A DNA stretch of 64,000 nucleotides from JAICLK01 sp963742655 (GTDB lineage Bacteria; Patescibacteriota; Saccharimonadia; Saccharimonadales; UBA4665). The notes under the pieces are model-generated. The model saw nothing but the letters and a program-made list of their open reading frames with translations. It made no database searches and had not been told where the DNA came from. Shown here one piece after another: positions 18,869 to 27,582 of the stretch. The stretch's first letter is position 1. Each line of letters begins with the position of its first letter. Position numbers and translations under genes: made by a program. The stretch lies in assembly GCA_963742655.1 (NCBI GenBank), contig CAVUMM010000008.1, positions 424,312-488,311 of the forward strand, read 5' to 3'.

Positions 18869-20961
18869 CTGGCAGATAAGAAATACAAATTGAGAAGACT
18901 TCGCAACATTGGCATTATTGCTCATATTGACGCCGGTAAAACCACCACCACCGAAGGCATTCTGTACCGTACCGGCTTAAAGCACAAAATCGGTGCCGTT
19001 CACGAGGGCGAAACCACTACCGACTGGATGGCGCAGGAACGAGAGCGCGGTATTACGATTATCGTCTGCCGCCGTTACTTGTTTCTGGAAAGACCACCAG
19101 ATTAACATTATCGATACGCCTGGCCACATCGACTTTACGGTTGAAGTTGAGCGCTCTCTGCGCGTGCTCGACGGCGCCGTGGTTGTGTTTGACGGCAAAA
19201 TGGGTGTCGAGTCACAGTCCGAAACCGTTTGGCGCCAGGCCGACAAATACGGCGTGCCGCGCATCTGCTTTATCAACAAGATCAACCAGACCGGCGGCGA
19301 TTTTTATAAGTCACTGGAATCAATCCACAATCGCCTGAGCAAACGGGCCTTCCCGATCCACTTGCCAATCGGCTTCGAGCAAAGCATCAACGGCGTTGTC
19401 GACCTAATCAGCATGAAGGCCTATACCTACAAGGAGTTTACCGACCATGAGCTGGTTGAGGGCGAAATTCCGGCCGACATGATGGAACAAGTCAAGAAAT
19501 ACCGCTAGCTTACTGATTGAAAACGCCGTAGCCGAAGACGAAACAATGCTCGAAAAATATTTTGAAGTCGGCGAAGAAGGCTTAAGCGAAGATGAAATCA
19601 AGCAAGCTATCCGCACCGCAGTGCTGACCGGTAAGTTCTTCGCCGTGACCGGCGGCGACGGCCGCGGCGTTATCGTCGAAAAAGTGCTCGATGCCGTCAA
19701 CGACTTCCTGCCAAGTCCGCTCGACGTCGGCAGCACCTGGGGCACTCACCCCAAAACCGGCGACGAAATTGAGCGCAAACCGGATGATAACCGAGCCGTT
19801 TGCCGCACTGGCTTTCAAGATTACCACCGACCCGTTTGTCGGCAAGCTGGCTTACTTCCGCGTCTATTCCGGCAAAGTTCAGTCCGGTTCATATATCTTG
19901 AACAGCTCTACCGGCGAAAAAGAGCGCGTCGGCCGTATTGTCCGCATGCAGGCCGATAAGCGCGAAGACGTTACCGAAGTTGACGCCGGCGATATTGCCG
20001 CAATTGTCGGACTAAAAGGCACCACAACCGGCAATACGCTCTGCGACGCAGAACAATCCGATCGTTCTAGAAAGTATTACATTTCCCGAACCACCGGTCA
20101 GCATCGCCATTGAGCCCAAAACCAAGGCCGACCAGGAAAAGATGAGCCTGGCTTTGCAACGACTGGCCGAAGAAGACCCGACTTTCCGTATCCACGTCGA
20201 CGACGAGACCGGCCAGACAATCATCAGCGGTATGGGCGAACTGCACCTGGAAATTATCGTCGACCGGATGAAGCGCGAATTCACGGTTGAAGCCAACGTC
20301 GGCCAGCCGCAGGTTGCTTACCGCGAAACTATCCGCAAAGACGGCGTGGAAGTCCAGGGCAAGTTTATCCGCCAGAGCGGCGGCCGCGGCCAATACGGCG
20401 ATGTCTGGCTGCGTTTGTTCCAGAACGAAGCCGGCAAAGGCTTTGAATTCATCAATTCAATTAAGGGCGGCGTCGTTCCCGGCGAATACATCAAACCGGT
20501 TGAGCAAGGCATCAAAGAAGCGATGAGCCAATGGCGTTATGGCCGGTTATCCGGTAGTAGATATTAAAGCAGAACTATACGACGGCTCGTACCACGACGT
20601 TGACTCTTCAGAAATGGCCTTCAAAATTGCCGGCTCTATGGCATTGCAAGACGGCGTCAAAAAAGCCAACCCGGTGTTGCTGGAGCCAATCATGAAAGTC
20701 GTCGTTGTTACGCCGGAAGAATTCATGGGTGACGTCATCGGCGACCTGAACAGCAAGCGCGGCCGGATTGAATCGATGGAAGACCTGACGCCCGGCATTA
20801 AAGAAATCACAGCCTTTGTACCGCTTGGTGAAATGTTCGGCTACACCACCAATCTGCGCAGCACTACCCAGGGCCGGGCCAGCTCAAGTATGGAGCTCGA
20901 CCACTACGCCGACGTTCCAAATAACGTCGCCGAAGCAATCATTGCCAAAAACGCCAAGTAA
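18869..20961 (+). CDS. fusA: Elongation factor G (frame broken several times; CTG at the start position)
   Basis: EF-G drives ribosomal translocation. The family N-terminus reads ADKKYKLRRLRNIGIIAHID, but the codon at its first position is CTG (18869-18871), six bases after an AAAGGA Shine-Dalgarno site; an ATG miscalled as CTG or a rare CTG start are both possible. G1 is AHIDAGKTTTTE, G3 DTPGHIDFT, G4 NKIN. Breaks occur near 19063 (extra G), 19506, 19793 (extra C), 20056 (extra C before AAT), and 20531 (extra C before AAT, expected SNGVMAGYPVVDIKAELYDG). The C-terminal domain V (PLGEMFGYTTNLRSTTQGRA) is intact. About 695 residues when joined, the normal length. Confidence 0.93.
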
Positions 20962-21008
20962 ACCCTTGATGGCGCTTGTCCTATTTATTGCGGCACGCCG
21001 TGAGCGGC

Positions 21009-21037
21009 TTGACTTGTATCATGAATTTCGCTATCGT
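21009..21037 (+). promoter_or_regulatory. Promoter of the secreted lectin/beta-helix gene
   Basis: TTGACT (21009-21014), exactly 17 bases, TATCGT (21032-21037), followed by an AAAAAGGAG ribosome-binding site before ATG 21088. This gives the gene its own transcription inside the str-tuf cluster. Confidence 0.55.
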
Positions 21038-21087
21038 CAGACTTAAAGCATAACCATTTAACTTTGAAATAAAAAGGAGCAGTCCGT

Positions 21088-22464
21088 ATGCGTTGTTCAC
21101 CACGATTGAAACGATTAACTCAAACAGGTGTCGCGCATTTTGTGCCTGTTCTACTGGTATTTGTTATTTTATTCGGCGTTGTCGGTACATACTTTTATTT
21201 TGTTTCACATGCTGCCGCCAATCCGCCAGAAATGCTTTGGGGCGTGAAGGCGTCGGGAAAAAATTGGTGCATGAATGACGCAAATGGAAGCACTGCCGCT
21301 GGCAATCAGATAAATACCGCGGTTTGTAGCGGTTCTGCCGCGCAGCAGTGGACATTCACCGGCGGAGTCATTAAAAACACTAAATTGTCAGGCACATTCT
21401 GTGTTCAGCCGAAAAACGCTGCCTCTGCGAAGCAAACAGGAGTTGTCTTGGCTGCCTGTAACGGCGCTGCCGCTCAGAATTGGGTACGCTTTCAGAGTGG
21501 GTTCAAGAATACGAAATCCGGTCTTTGTCTCGGGAATCCTGGTGGCGTAGCCGGTACTCAGCTTGCAATTGTAACGTGTGCTAATTTCCCGGCTCAACAT
21601 TGGACCAGCACGACATTTTCGCAGTCTTCCTCTACAAGCTCGGGCATTACCGGCACGAGTAGTAGCGGCTCGACCCCGAGCAGCGGTTCCAGTGGCGGCG
21701 CTACTCAGTCCAAGAATTGCGTTCCCAACCCGCATCTGTGCGGCTTCCCGGATGCCACTAACACCGGCGTGCCTGCTGGAACTACACTTACCAACAGTGG
21801 CTCGATCAGTGTTACCACCAATGGGGCAGTCGTAAACGCAAAGAATGTGAGCGGAACAATTGAAGTACACGCCAGCAACGTAACGATCAAAGACACGAAA
21901 ATTACAACAGGATCTATTTATCCGATCAGGTTATTCTCCGGCTTCTCAAACCTGACAATTGAGGATACCGAAATTAATGGACAGTCAGGCTGCCTTCGAG
22001 CAGAGGAGCCCGACGGTAATATTGTAAAAATGATCCGCATCAATGCGCACGGTTGCGAAGACGGCGTACAGATGGGCGGCACCGACACGTTGCAGGATTC
22101 CTACATTCACGATCTGCGCTATACCTCGAGTTCACACAACGACGGCGTGCAGCAAAACGGTGGTTCCGGCGACGTGGTGCACCACAATACAATCATTCAG
22201 AAGCGAGACCAGACCTCGCCTATTAACTTCACCACTGACTTTGGCAAGATCTCGAATATTACCATCGACAACAACCTTCTCGATGGCGGCGGCTACATCT
22301 TCAACATCCGTAATGGCGGCAGCGGCAATCCCACAGGAGTAAAGATCACAAACAACCGTCTCGGACGCAATAGCGTCTACACGCCCAACGTGATTGCGGT
22401 CGACGGTACTATTACTTCGAGCGGCAACGTCTGGGACAACACAGGCGCGGCTGTGAGCTTGTAA
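21088..22464 (+). CDS. Secreted or anchored ricin-B-type lectin plus right-handed beta-helix protein
   Basis: A 458-residue exported protein. A basic N-terminus and one hydrophobic segment (about residues 17-45, FVPVLLVFVILFGVVGTYFYF) act as signal or anchor. Residues about 50-175 form a ricin-type beta-trefoil, with three QxW repeats (AQQWTF, AQNWVR, AQHWTS) that usually bind sugars. A Ser/Gly/Thr linker (about 180-210) leads to a parallel beta-helix (AKNVSGTIEVHASNVTIKDT onward) with repeated N-x-T-I-x-x-N turns such as ISNITIDNNLL, as in pectate-lyase-like surface enzymes of actinobacteria. No catalytic residues can be assigned. It probably works on or binds host-surface or environmental polysaccharide. 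Its position between fusA and tuf is unusual; frame and codon use are clean. Confidence 0.85.
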   Translation: MRCSPRLKRLTQTGVAHFVPVLLVFVILFGVVGTYFYFVSHAAANPPEMLWGVKASGKNWCMNDANGSTAAGNQINTAVCSGSAAQQWTFTGGVIKNTKLSGTFCVQPKNAASAKQTGVVLAACNGAAAQNWVRFQSGFKNTKSGLCLGNPGGVAGTQLAIVTCANFPAQHWTSTTFSQSSSTSSGITGTSSSGSTPSSGSSGGATQSKNCVPNPHLCGFPDATNTGVPAGTTLTNSGSISVTTNGAVVNAKNVSGTIEVHASNVTIKDTKITTGSIYPIRLFSGFSNLTIEDTEINGQSGCLRAEEPDGNIVKMIRINAHGCEDGVQMGGTDTLQDSYIHDLRYTSSSHNDGVQQNGGSGDVVHHNTIIQKRDQTSPINFTTDFGKISNITIDNNLLDGGGYIFNIRNGGSGNPTGVKITNNRLGRNSVYTPNVIAVDGTITSSGNVWDNTGAAVSL

Positions 22465-22530
22465 TATGCTTTGATCTATTCACCGAATCAATAAAAGCAA
22501 TAAAGCGAGTTGTGCGTCGCTATAAACGCT

Positions 22531-22593
22531 TTGACAATATCGAACATTTCCCCTATACTACCGAAAGACAACTCGTGTGAGTTTTGTTATAAT
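22531..22593 (+). promoter_or_regulatory. Tandem promoters of tuf
   Basis: P1: TTGACA (22531-22536), 17 bases, TATACT (22554-22559), close to consensus. P2: an extended -10, TGTTATAAT (22585-22593), with AAGACA at the -35 position. The leader is 120-150 bases. An AAAGCG/CGCTTT inverted repeat ends at the P1 -35 box. Confidence 0.8.
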
Positions 22594-22714
22594 GTGACTG
22601 ATTAAGGAGCATTATACGCAGAGACCACGCTTGCTATCCATATAAAACAATGCAAGCCACGCTCAAAGCTACATGCTCATGCAAAATTAATGAATTAACA
22701 AGGAGTCATTCTAA

Positions 22715-23899
22715 ATGGCAGACAACTTCGACCGTAGCAAGCCACACGTTAACGTCGGAACAATGGGTCACGTCGATCACGGGAAAACTACATTGACGGC
22801 CGCGATTACCGCGGTACTCGCCAAAAAACTTCCCAGCAACATCAACAAGCCTGTTAAATATGATGAAATCGACAACGCACCCGAGGAAAAGGCTCGTGGT
22901 ATTACCATCGCGACGTCACACCAAGAGTACGAGAGCGAAAATCGTCACTATGCGCACGTCGATATGCCAGGTCACGCCGACTACGTCAAGAACATGATTA
23001 CCGGAGCCGCACAGGTTGATGGCGCCATTCTAGTGGTGTCTGCCGCTGACGGGCCTATGCCACAGACCCGCGAGCACGTGCTGCTTGCCCGCCAAGTTGG
23101 CGTACCTTCAGTCCTTGTGTTCCTCAATAAGATGGACTTAGCCGACGCCGAGCTTGTCGAGCTTGTCGAAGAAGAAATCCGCGAATTGCTCGAAAAGAAT
23201 GGCTTTGACCGCAACGCGCCGATCATTCGTGGTTCCGCTACGAAAGCACTCGAAGGCGATGCCGCCAACGAAGATGCCGTTATGGAGCTTGTCAAAGCTA
23301 TGGACGATTTCATTCCTGAGCCGAAGCGCGAACTCGACAAACCATTCCTGATGCCAATTGAGGACGTCTTCAGCATTAAGGGCCGCGGCACCGTTGCCAC
23401 CGGCCGTGTTGAGCAAGGCATCGTAAAGGTCAACGAAGAAGTTGAAATCGTCGGTCTGAACCCGACAAAGAAGACTGTCGTTACTGGTGTAGAAATGTTC
23501 AAGAAAAATCTTGACCAAGGCCAGGCAGGAGATAACGTCGGCGTTCTGCTTCGCGGCATCGAACGTGATGACATCGAACGCGGCCAGGTACTTGCCAAAC
23601 CAGGAACCATCACACCGCACACAGATTTTGAATCAGAAGTATACGTGCTTACCAAGGAAGAAGGCGGCCGCCACACCCCATTCTTCAAGGGCTACAAACC
23701 GCAATTCTATTTCCGTACTACCGATGTTACCGGCGAAGTAGAACTCCCGGCCGATAAAGAGATGGTCATGCCGGGCGATACAGTTACATTTAAGGTTAAA
23801 CTACTCCAGCCCATTGCCATGGACCAAGGTCTGCGCTTCGCCATTCGCGAAGGCGGCCGAACTGTCGGCGCCGGTGTCGTCACTAAGGTTACGAAATAA
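22715..23899 (+). CDS. tuf: Elongation factor Tu
   Basis: EF-Tu delivers aminoacyl-tRNA to the ribosome. The 394 residues include G1 GHVDHGKTT, switch II DMPGHADYVKNM (the usual Cys of DCPGH is Met), NKMD, and the C-terminal domains with GRGTVATGRVEQG and FRTTDVTGEVELP. ATG 22715 follows an AAGGAG ribosome-binding site. The gene has its own strong promoters, in keeping with very high expression, and leads into rpsJ 52 bases later. Frame is intact, marking the right limit of the error-rich stretch. Confidence 0.98.
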   Translation: MADNFDRSKPHVNVGTMGHVDHGKTTLTAAITAVLAKKLPSNINKPVKYDEIDNAPEEKARGITIATSHQEYESENRHYAHVDMPGHADYVKNMITGAAQVDGAILVVSAADGPMPQTREHVLLARQVGVPSVLVFLNKMDLADAELVELVEEEIRELLEKNGFDRNAPIIRGSATKALEGDAANEDAVMELVKAMDDFIPEPKRELDKPFLMPIEDVFSIKGRGTVATGRVEQGIVKVNEEVEIVGLNPTKKTVVTGVEMFKKNLDQGQAGDNVGVLLRGIERDDIERGQVLAKPGTITPHTDFESEVYVLTKEEGGRHTPFFKGYKPQFYFRTTDVTGEVELPADKEMVMPGDTVTFKVKLLQPIAMDQGLRFAIREGGRTVGAGVVTKVTK

Positions 23900-23951
23900 T
23901 CAGAGCAGATTTAAACAGCTAGCACATTAAATACAAGGGACAAAACAAGCC

Positions 23952-24281
23952 ATGGAAGCAATCAAGAAAGCAGAAACTAAACAACGTATTCGTATTCGCC
24001 TGAAAGCCTACGATCACAAAGTAATTGATCAGGCCGCGAAACAGATTGTTGATACGGCACTGCGCACTGGTGCTTCCTTGGCCGGCCCGATACCTTTGCC
24101 GACAAGGCGAAGCACGTTTACGGTCATCAAGAGCCCGCATGTCTACAAAAAAGGACGCGAACAATTTGAGATGCGCGTCCACAAACGACTCATTGACGTA
24201 TTTGAACCGACACCGAAAACCATCGATTCGCTCATGAATCTCAGCCTGCCGGCTGGCTGCGATGTCGAAATAAAAATGTAA
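23952..24281 (+). CDS. rpsJ: Ribosomal protein uS10
   Basis: S10 belongs to the 30S head and also serves as NusE in antitermination. The 109 residues hold RIRIRLKAYDHKVIDQAAKQIVD, the loop GPIPLPTRRSTFTVIKSPHV, and EMRVHKRLIDV. It is co-transcribed with tuf and followed at once by an intrinsic terminator, so it does not head the S10 operon as in most bacteria: rplC lies 2.7 kb away under a separate promoter. Confidence 0.97.
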   Translation: MEAIKKAETKQRIRIRLKAYDHKVIDQAAKQIVDTALRTGASLAGPIPLPTRRSTFTVIKSPHVYKKGREQFEMRVHKRLIDVFEPTPKTIDSLMNLSLPAGCDVEIKM

Positions 24282-24287
24282 TTCAAG

Positions 24288-24306
24288 CGCCCGAAAGGGC
24301 GTTTTT
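24288..24306 (+). terminator. Intrinsic terminator after rpsJ
   Basis: Stem CGCCC/GGGCG around a GAAA tetraloop, followed by TTTTT. It closes the tuf-rpsJ transcript. Confidence 0.9.
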
Positions 24307-24346
24307 CTATTTACACATTTAAGCCCGACAATAACCGGAGTCTGAA

Positions 24347-24904
24347 ATGTTACGAACTGACAATGAACAAATCATCTTCGTCGACAAAGACGGCAAGCCC
24401 ACGGGTAAAGTGGGCCCGAAGTTGGCAAGTCACAATGCAGACACAAAATTGCATTTAGCTTTTTCATGTTATATTTTGCGACGCGCCGATAATAAGTTTT
24501 TGTTGACTAAACGTGCATTAGTAAAGAAAGTTTGGCCAGGTGTTTGGACGAACAGCGTTTGCGGGCATCCGGCGCCGGATGAAAGCGTGGATGACGCTAT
24601 TCGCCGCCGCTCAATATACGAGCTCGGCATAGGGAATCTTGAAGACCTTGCGTGTATTGTGCCGAAGTATATTTACAAGACACCATCATTTAACGGCATT
24701 GTAGAGCATGAGTTTTGTCCGATATATGTAGCGTATACGGACGAAGATCCCAAACCCAACCCGCTGGAAGTTGAGGTGTTCAAATGGATTGATTGGGCGG
24801 ACTACTCAAAAATGCAAACTAGCGACGCTAACAATATGAGCTACTGGTCCAAAGACCAATTCGAAATAATCAAGTCATTAATGCCTTTTTCGACGCTACT
24901 ATAA
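24347..24904 (+). CDS. idi: Isopentenyl-diphosphate delta-isomerase, type 1
   Basis: Interconverts isopentenyl and dimethylallyl diphosphate for isoprenoid synthesis. The 185-residue Nudix-fold protein carries the type 1 signature VWPGVWTNSVCGHPAPDES, with catalytic Cys in SVCGHP, and VEHEF, whose glutamates bind metal and protonate the substrate. The Nudix-like helix reads DDAIRRRSIYELGI; Tyr stands where the first of two glutamates is common in this family. Starts 66 bases after rpsJ, just beyond its terminator. Other isoprenoid genes are not in the window, so its substrate source is unknown. Confidence 0.93.
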   Translation: MLRTDNEQIIFVDKDGKPTGKVGPKLASHNADTKLHLAFSCYILRRADNKFLLTKRALVKKVWPGVWTNSVCGHPAPDESVDDAIRRRSIYELGIGNLEDLACIVPKYIYKTPSFNGIVEHEFCPIYVAYTDEDPKPNPLEVEVFKWIDWADYSKMQTSDANNMSYWSKDQFEIIKSLMPFSTLL

Positions 24905-24908
24905 AAAG

Positions 24909-24937
24909 TTGACAATAATCAGTAAGCCGCTTATGCT
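24909..24937 (+). promoter_or_regulatory. Promoter downstream of idi
   Basis: TTGACA (24909-24914), 17 bases, TATGCT (24932-24937), starting four bases after the idi stop. A terminator hairpin follows about 50 bases later. Confidence 0.75.
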
Positions 24938-24943
24938 ATTACG

Positions 24944-25007
24944 TAATGTTTGGACTATTACCAAATCAATAGATAAATAAGGGACGCCCGCAAGGGCGTT
25001 TCTTTTT
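24944..25007 (+). ncRNA. Predicted short transcript ending at an intrinsic terminator
   Basis: From the promoter at 24909-24937 a transcript would begin near 24944 and reach a terminator with stem ACGCCC/GGGCGT, loop GCAA and a T-rich tail (24984-25007). This is either a 64-base small RNA or an attenuated leader for the gene at 25023. A mini-ORF reading MFGLLPNQ starts at 24946, so a leader-peptide mechanism is possible, though no competing antiterminator stem is evident. Confidence 0.45.
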
Positions 25008-25022
25008 ATATAGGGGAACTAC

Positions 25023-25271
25023 ATGGAGGAATCCAATATATTAGAGGCAAGTCGATCAGACCTTGACGGTATTTTGGTAGCGTCACCACCTGAGGCAGCC
25101 GAACTTGTACAAGCATACGACGACTGCAAAATCTGTCGCGACAAAGCTTTAGATGTCGCAGAACGACTACGAGGTTGGTGGGGTGTTCGTCAACACCTCA
25201 CAAAACAAGCCATGATTTCTTCAATTCTTGATTGCGTCATTTGCATGCACACAACAGAAAATATGGGATAG
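25023..25271 (+). CDS. Unknown small protein
   Basis: 82 residues, not recognised. Mostly helical and hydrophilic, with four cysteines: two in DDCKICRD (about residues 33-40) and two near the end in LDCVICMHT. The paired CxxC motifs, DCKIC and DCVIC, could form a small metal-binding or redox site. An AGGGGA ribosome-binding site precedes the ATG. It follows the terminator at 24984-25007, so expression may depend on readthrough. Confidence 0.55.
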   Translation: MEESNILEASRSDLDGILVASPPEAAELVQAYDDCKICRDKALDVAERLRGWWGVRQHLTKQAMISSILDCVICMHTTENMG

Positions 25272-25322
25272 CAGTATCCACCGTGTTTGTGCTGGGCTGT
25301 CGTTCATGCTTTAATTATGGTA

Positions 25323-25604
25323 ATGGCAAAAACAAAAAGCCAGCGAAACAAAAAGAGCAATGCCGAAATGGACAGCACGTTTTTGCTCAAATTAGTATTA
25401 TTTTTGATAGTAGGCGCACAATGGGTTCGGTTTGAAAACACGTCAGGGTCACTACAGTTTCCAGTTCCAATCGGCTTGGTTGTCGGATTCGCATTTGCGC
25501 TGCACGAACACTTTCAGATCGACCGTAAAATTGAATATGCCGTGCTTCTCGCCGCAACGTTTATAGGATTCTGGACGCAAGTGGGCGTGTATGTGCGCTA
25601 TTAG
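25323..25604 (+). CDS. Small membrane protein with two to three predicted transmembrane segments
   Basis: About 93 residues from ATG 25323 (an in-frame ATG at 25287 is possible but gives an odd hydrophobic N-terminus). A lysine-rich start (AKTKSQRNKKSN) is followed by hydrophobic stretches LLKLVLFLIVGAQWV, FPVPIGLVVGFAFAL and EYAVLLAATFIGFW. The lysine-rich end should face the cytoplasm. No family recognised. It lies between the CxxC protein and the deaminase gene. Confidence 0.6.
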   Translation: MAKTKSQRNKKSNAEMDSTFLLKLVLFLIVGAQWVRFENTSGSLQFPVPIGLVVGFAFALHEHFQIDRKIEYAVLLAATFIGFWTQVGVYVRY

Positions 25605-25625
25605 TAAAGTAACATAAGCGTAACC

Positions 25626-25655
25626 TTGACGACTTACCCATATGAATGCTATGAT
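25626..25655 (+). promoter_or_regulatory. Promoter of the adenosine-deaminase-like gene
   Basis: TTGACG (25626-25631), 18 bases, TATGAT (25650-25655). It places transcription near 25662, downstream of the in-frame ATGs at 25642 and 25651, so the next ATG at 25690 is the better start. Confidence 0.5.
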
Positions 25656-25689
25656 TACGCCAAACAGCAAGGAAGAAGGCCAGGCAGAC

Positions 25690-26742
25690 ATGGATACCGA
25701 CACAATCGGTTCTAGTACAAATAATCAAAAATTTCCTTCTTTTCCGCTGGCCGAACTTCACGCGCATCTCGGAACATCAATTAGTCCGGCAACACTCTGG
25801 CAAATCGCACACGATCTCGGTTTTAAGCTGCCGAAGGACGATTACGCGGATTTTGCAAACTACGTCATGTTGTCACGTGAACGGCGCATGACCCTCCAGG
25901 AATACTTCGAGAAGATCTACCATCCGCTGCTTGACACGTTGAGCTCGGGAACTCACGCAGTCGAACAAGCAACCTACCACTGCATGGCGGGTGCATATCG
26001 ATCGCAAGGCATCACGCTCCTGGAGCTACGCAACAACCCGATGAAACACAACGCCAACGCACGGCTCGATCTGGATCACATTATTATGGCTATGTTGCGG
26101 GGCATGGAGCGGGCGCTGCTTGAATATAAGCACCTGCGAGCAGGCCTTATCTTCTGCATGGGGCGCGACATGACTTTCAAACAAAACTCAATTATTCTGG
26201 ACAAAGCGATCAAATATCATAACCGTGGCGTAGTTGGCATTGACGTTGCCGGACCACCTACGAAAGATTTCCACTTTCAGGATTACGAGCCGCTATTTAA
26301 AAAAGCGCGTTCCGCCGGCTTGCATATCACTGTGCATACCGGCGAATGGAGGGGCACAGACGATATGTGGGAAGCGCTCAAATATGCTCAGCCGGAACGT
26401 TTTGGTCATGGCATATATGCGGCTTACGACAAGGAACTTATGAAGGAAATCGCGAATCGCGGAATCGTCCTTGAGGTGTGCCCTATGTCCAATATCGCGA
26501 CCAAAGCCGTTCGTGACGCGGCTGAAATGAAATCCATACTTCGCACGCTTATAGACAACAAGGTAAAATTTTGCATCAACACAGACTGGCCTGAAGTGAT
26601 TGAGGGCTGTCACTTGCGCAATCAACTTGTAATGCTGCGTGACGAAGCGATGCTAAGCGAAGATGAAATTAAAGCTTGCAACAAGATAGCTTTTGAGTCC
26701 TCGTTCGTGCCGCAACAAACTGGGCTGGACGCCTACTTATAA
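25690..26742 (+). CDS. Adenosine/adenine deaminase family amidohydrolase
   Basis: Zinc hydrolase of the adenosine deaminase family, acting in purine salvage. Zinc and catalytic motifs are in order: ELHAHLG (first two His), VHTGEW (third His and the catalytic Glu), RFGHGI, EVCPMSNI, and CINTDWPEV in place of the usual TDDP (first Asp binds zinc). The second Asp of that motif is Trp, a change also at a substrate-contact position, so the substrate may differ from adenosine. I choose ATG 25690 (350 residues) because it follows an AAGGAAGAAGG ribosome-binding site and a promoter overlaps the upstream ATGs. Confidence 0.85.
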   Translation: MDTDTIGSSTNNQKFPSFPLAELHAHLGTSISPATLWQIAHDLGFKLPKDDYADFANYVMLSRERRMTLQEYFEKIYHPLLDTLSSGTHAVEQATYHCMAGAYRSQGITLLELRNNPMKHNANARLDLDHIIMAMLRGMERALLEYKHLRAGLIFCMGRDMTFKQNSIILDKAIKYHNRGVVGIDVAGPPTKDFHFQDYEPLFKKARSAGLHITVHTGEWRGTDDMWEALKYAQPERFGHGIYAAYDKELMKEIANRGIVLEVCPMSNIATKAVRDAAEMKSILRTLIDNKVKFCINTDWPEVIEGCHLRNQLVMLRDEAMLSEDEIKACNKIAFESSFVPQQTGLDAYL

Positions 26743-26784
26743 TAAATTACGTGCTCATATTTTTATAGTAGAATTTGCAACGTA

Positions 26785-26814
26785 TTGACAGGGGTTGTTT
26801 CGACATGTTATTCT
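26785..26814 (+). promoter_or_regulatory. Promoter of the S10-spc ribosomal protein operon
   Basis: TTGACA (26785-26790), 18 bases, TATTCT (26809-26814) preceded by TG, an extended -10. It gives a leader of about 145 bases before the GTG start of rplC. Confidence 0.7.
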
Positions 26815-26820
26815 TTGTTG

Positions 26821-26964
26821 GTAGTTCATAAACTTTTGTACTTGGTGAATAAGGCAGGTCTGACCTTAACAGGGGTAGAAACCACCGATTGCCAAGCATT
26901 TTTATGCAACGGTCGCTATAAAAATAGCGACAAGTATGAGTCAATATAAATTCAGGGAACCCAG
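26821..26964 (+). promoter_or_regulatory. Structured mRNA leader of the S10 operon
   Basis: The leader has a perfect hairpin GTCGCTA/TAGCGAC (26912-26931, six-base loop) just before the rplC ribosome-binding site, and weaker inverted repeats upstream (AGGTC/GACCT near 26855). In many bacteria L4 or another ribosomal protein represses this operon through its leader; whether that happens here is unknown. Confidence 0.4.
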
Positions 26965-27582
26965 GTGAAGGCTTTAATTACCCGAAAAATCGGTATGACT
27001 TCAGTAATTACAGAAGACGGCGCAGTACAAGCTGTGACGCTTCTTTCTGCCACTCCGAATGTCGTCACACAGGTCAAAGACGTCGAGAAAGCGGGCTATA
27101 TGGCAGTCCAAGTCGGTTTTGAAGAGACGTCGGAAGCGCGCACCAACAAAGCTCAACAAGGTCATTTTAAGCTCTCAGGCGTCCTCCCGAAGATTATTCG
27201 CGAATTTCGCGTTCCGGAAATCACAGAAGACCTCAAAGTTGGAGAAAAAATCAACCTCGAGGTCTTTTCAGTAGGGGACGAAATTGATGCTACCGGAGTC
27301 AGTAAAGGCAAAGGTTGGGCTGGTACTATCAGGCGCCACAATTTTCACCGCGGCCGAAAAACGCATGGTGGCCGAAGTTACCGTCGCGTCGGCTCAATCG
27401 GTTCGATGTACCCGCAAAAGATTTTTAAGGGTAAGAAAATGGCCGGCCAGCTTGGACACGAACGGGTTACGACAAAACATCTAAAAATTGCTCTTGTTGA
27501 CATTGAAAATAGTGTAATCGGCGTGACCGGAGCTGTACCCGGCCCGCGCAAAGGGATCGTACTCATCAAGGAGTCCAAATAA
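26965..27582 (+). CDS. rplC: Ribosomal protein uL3
   Basis: Early-assembling 50S protein near the peptidyl transferase centre. 205 residues from a GTG start (KALITRKIGMTSVI); the central loop GTIRRHNFHRGRKTHGGRSY matches the family signature and YPQKIFKGKKMAGQLG follows. It is the first gene of the S10 operon here because rpsJ has moved away. Its TAA overlaps the rplD ATG by one base. Confidence 0.97.
   Translation: MKALITRKIGMTSVITEDGAVQAVTLLSATPNVVTQVKDVEKAGYMAVQVGFEETSEARTNKAQQGHFKLSGVLPKIIREFRVPEITEDLKVGEKINLEVFSVGDEIDATGVSKGKGWAGTIRRHNFHRGRKTHGGRSYRRVGSIGSMYPQKIFKGKKMAGQLGHERVTTKHLKIALVDIENSVIGVTGAVPGPRKGIVLIKESK

Noticed and set aside
10690..20540. Programmed ribosomal frameshifting in rpoB, rpoC, rpsL, rpsG and fusA
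   Set aside because: The breaks are too many, lack slippery sequences with stimulatory structures, go in different directions and cluster in one region; indel errors explain them better.
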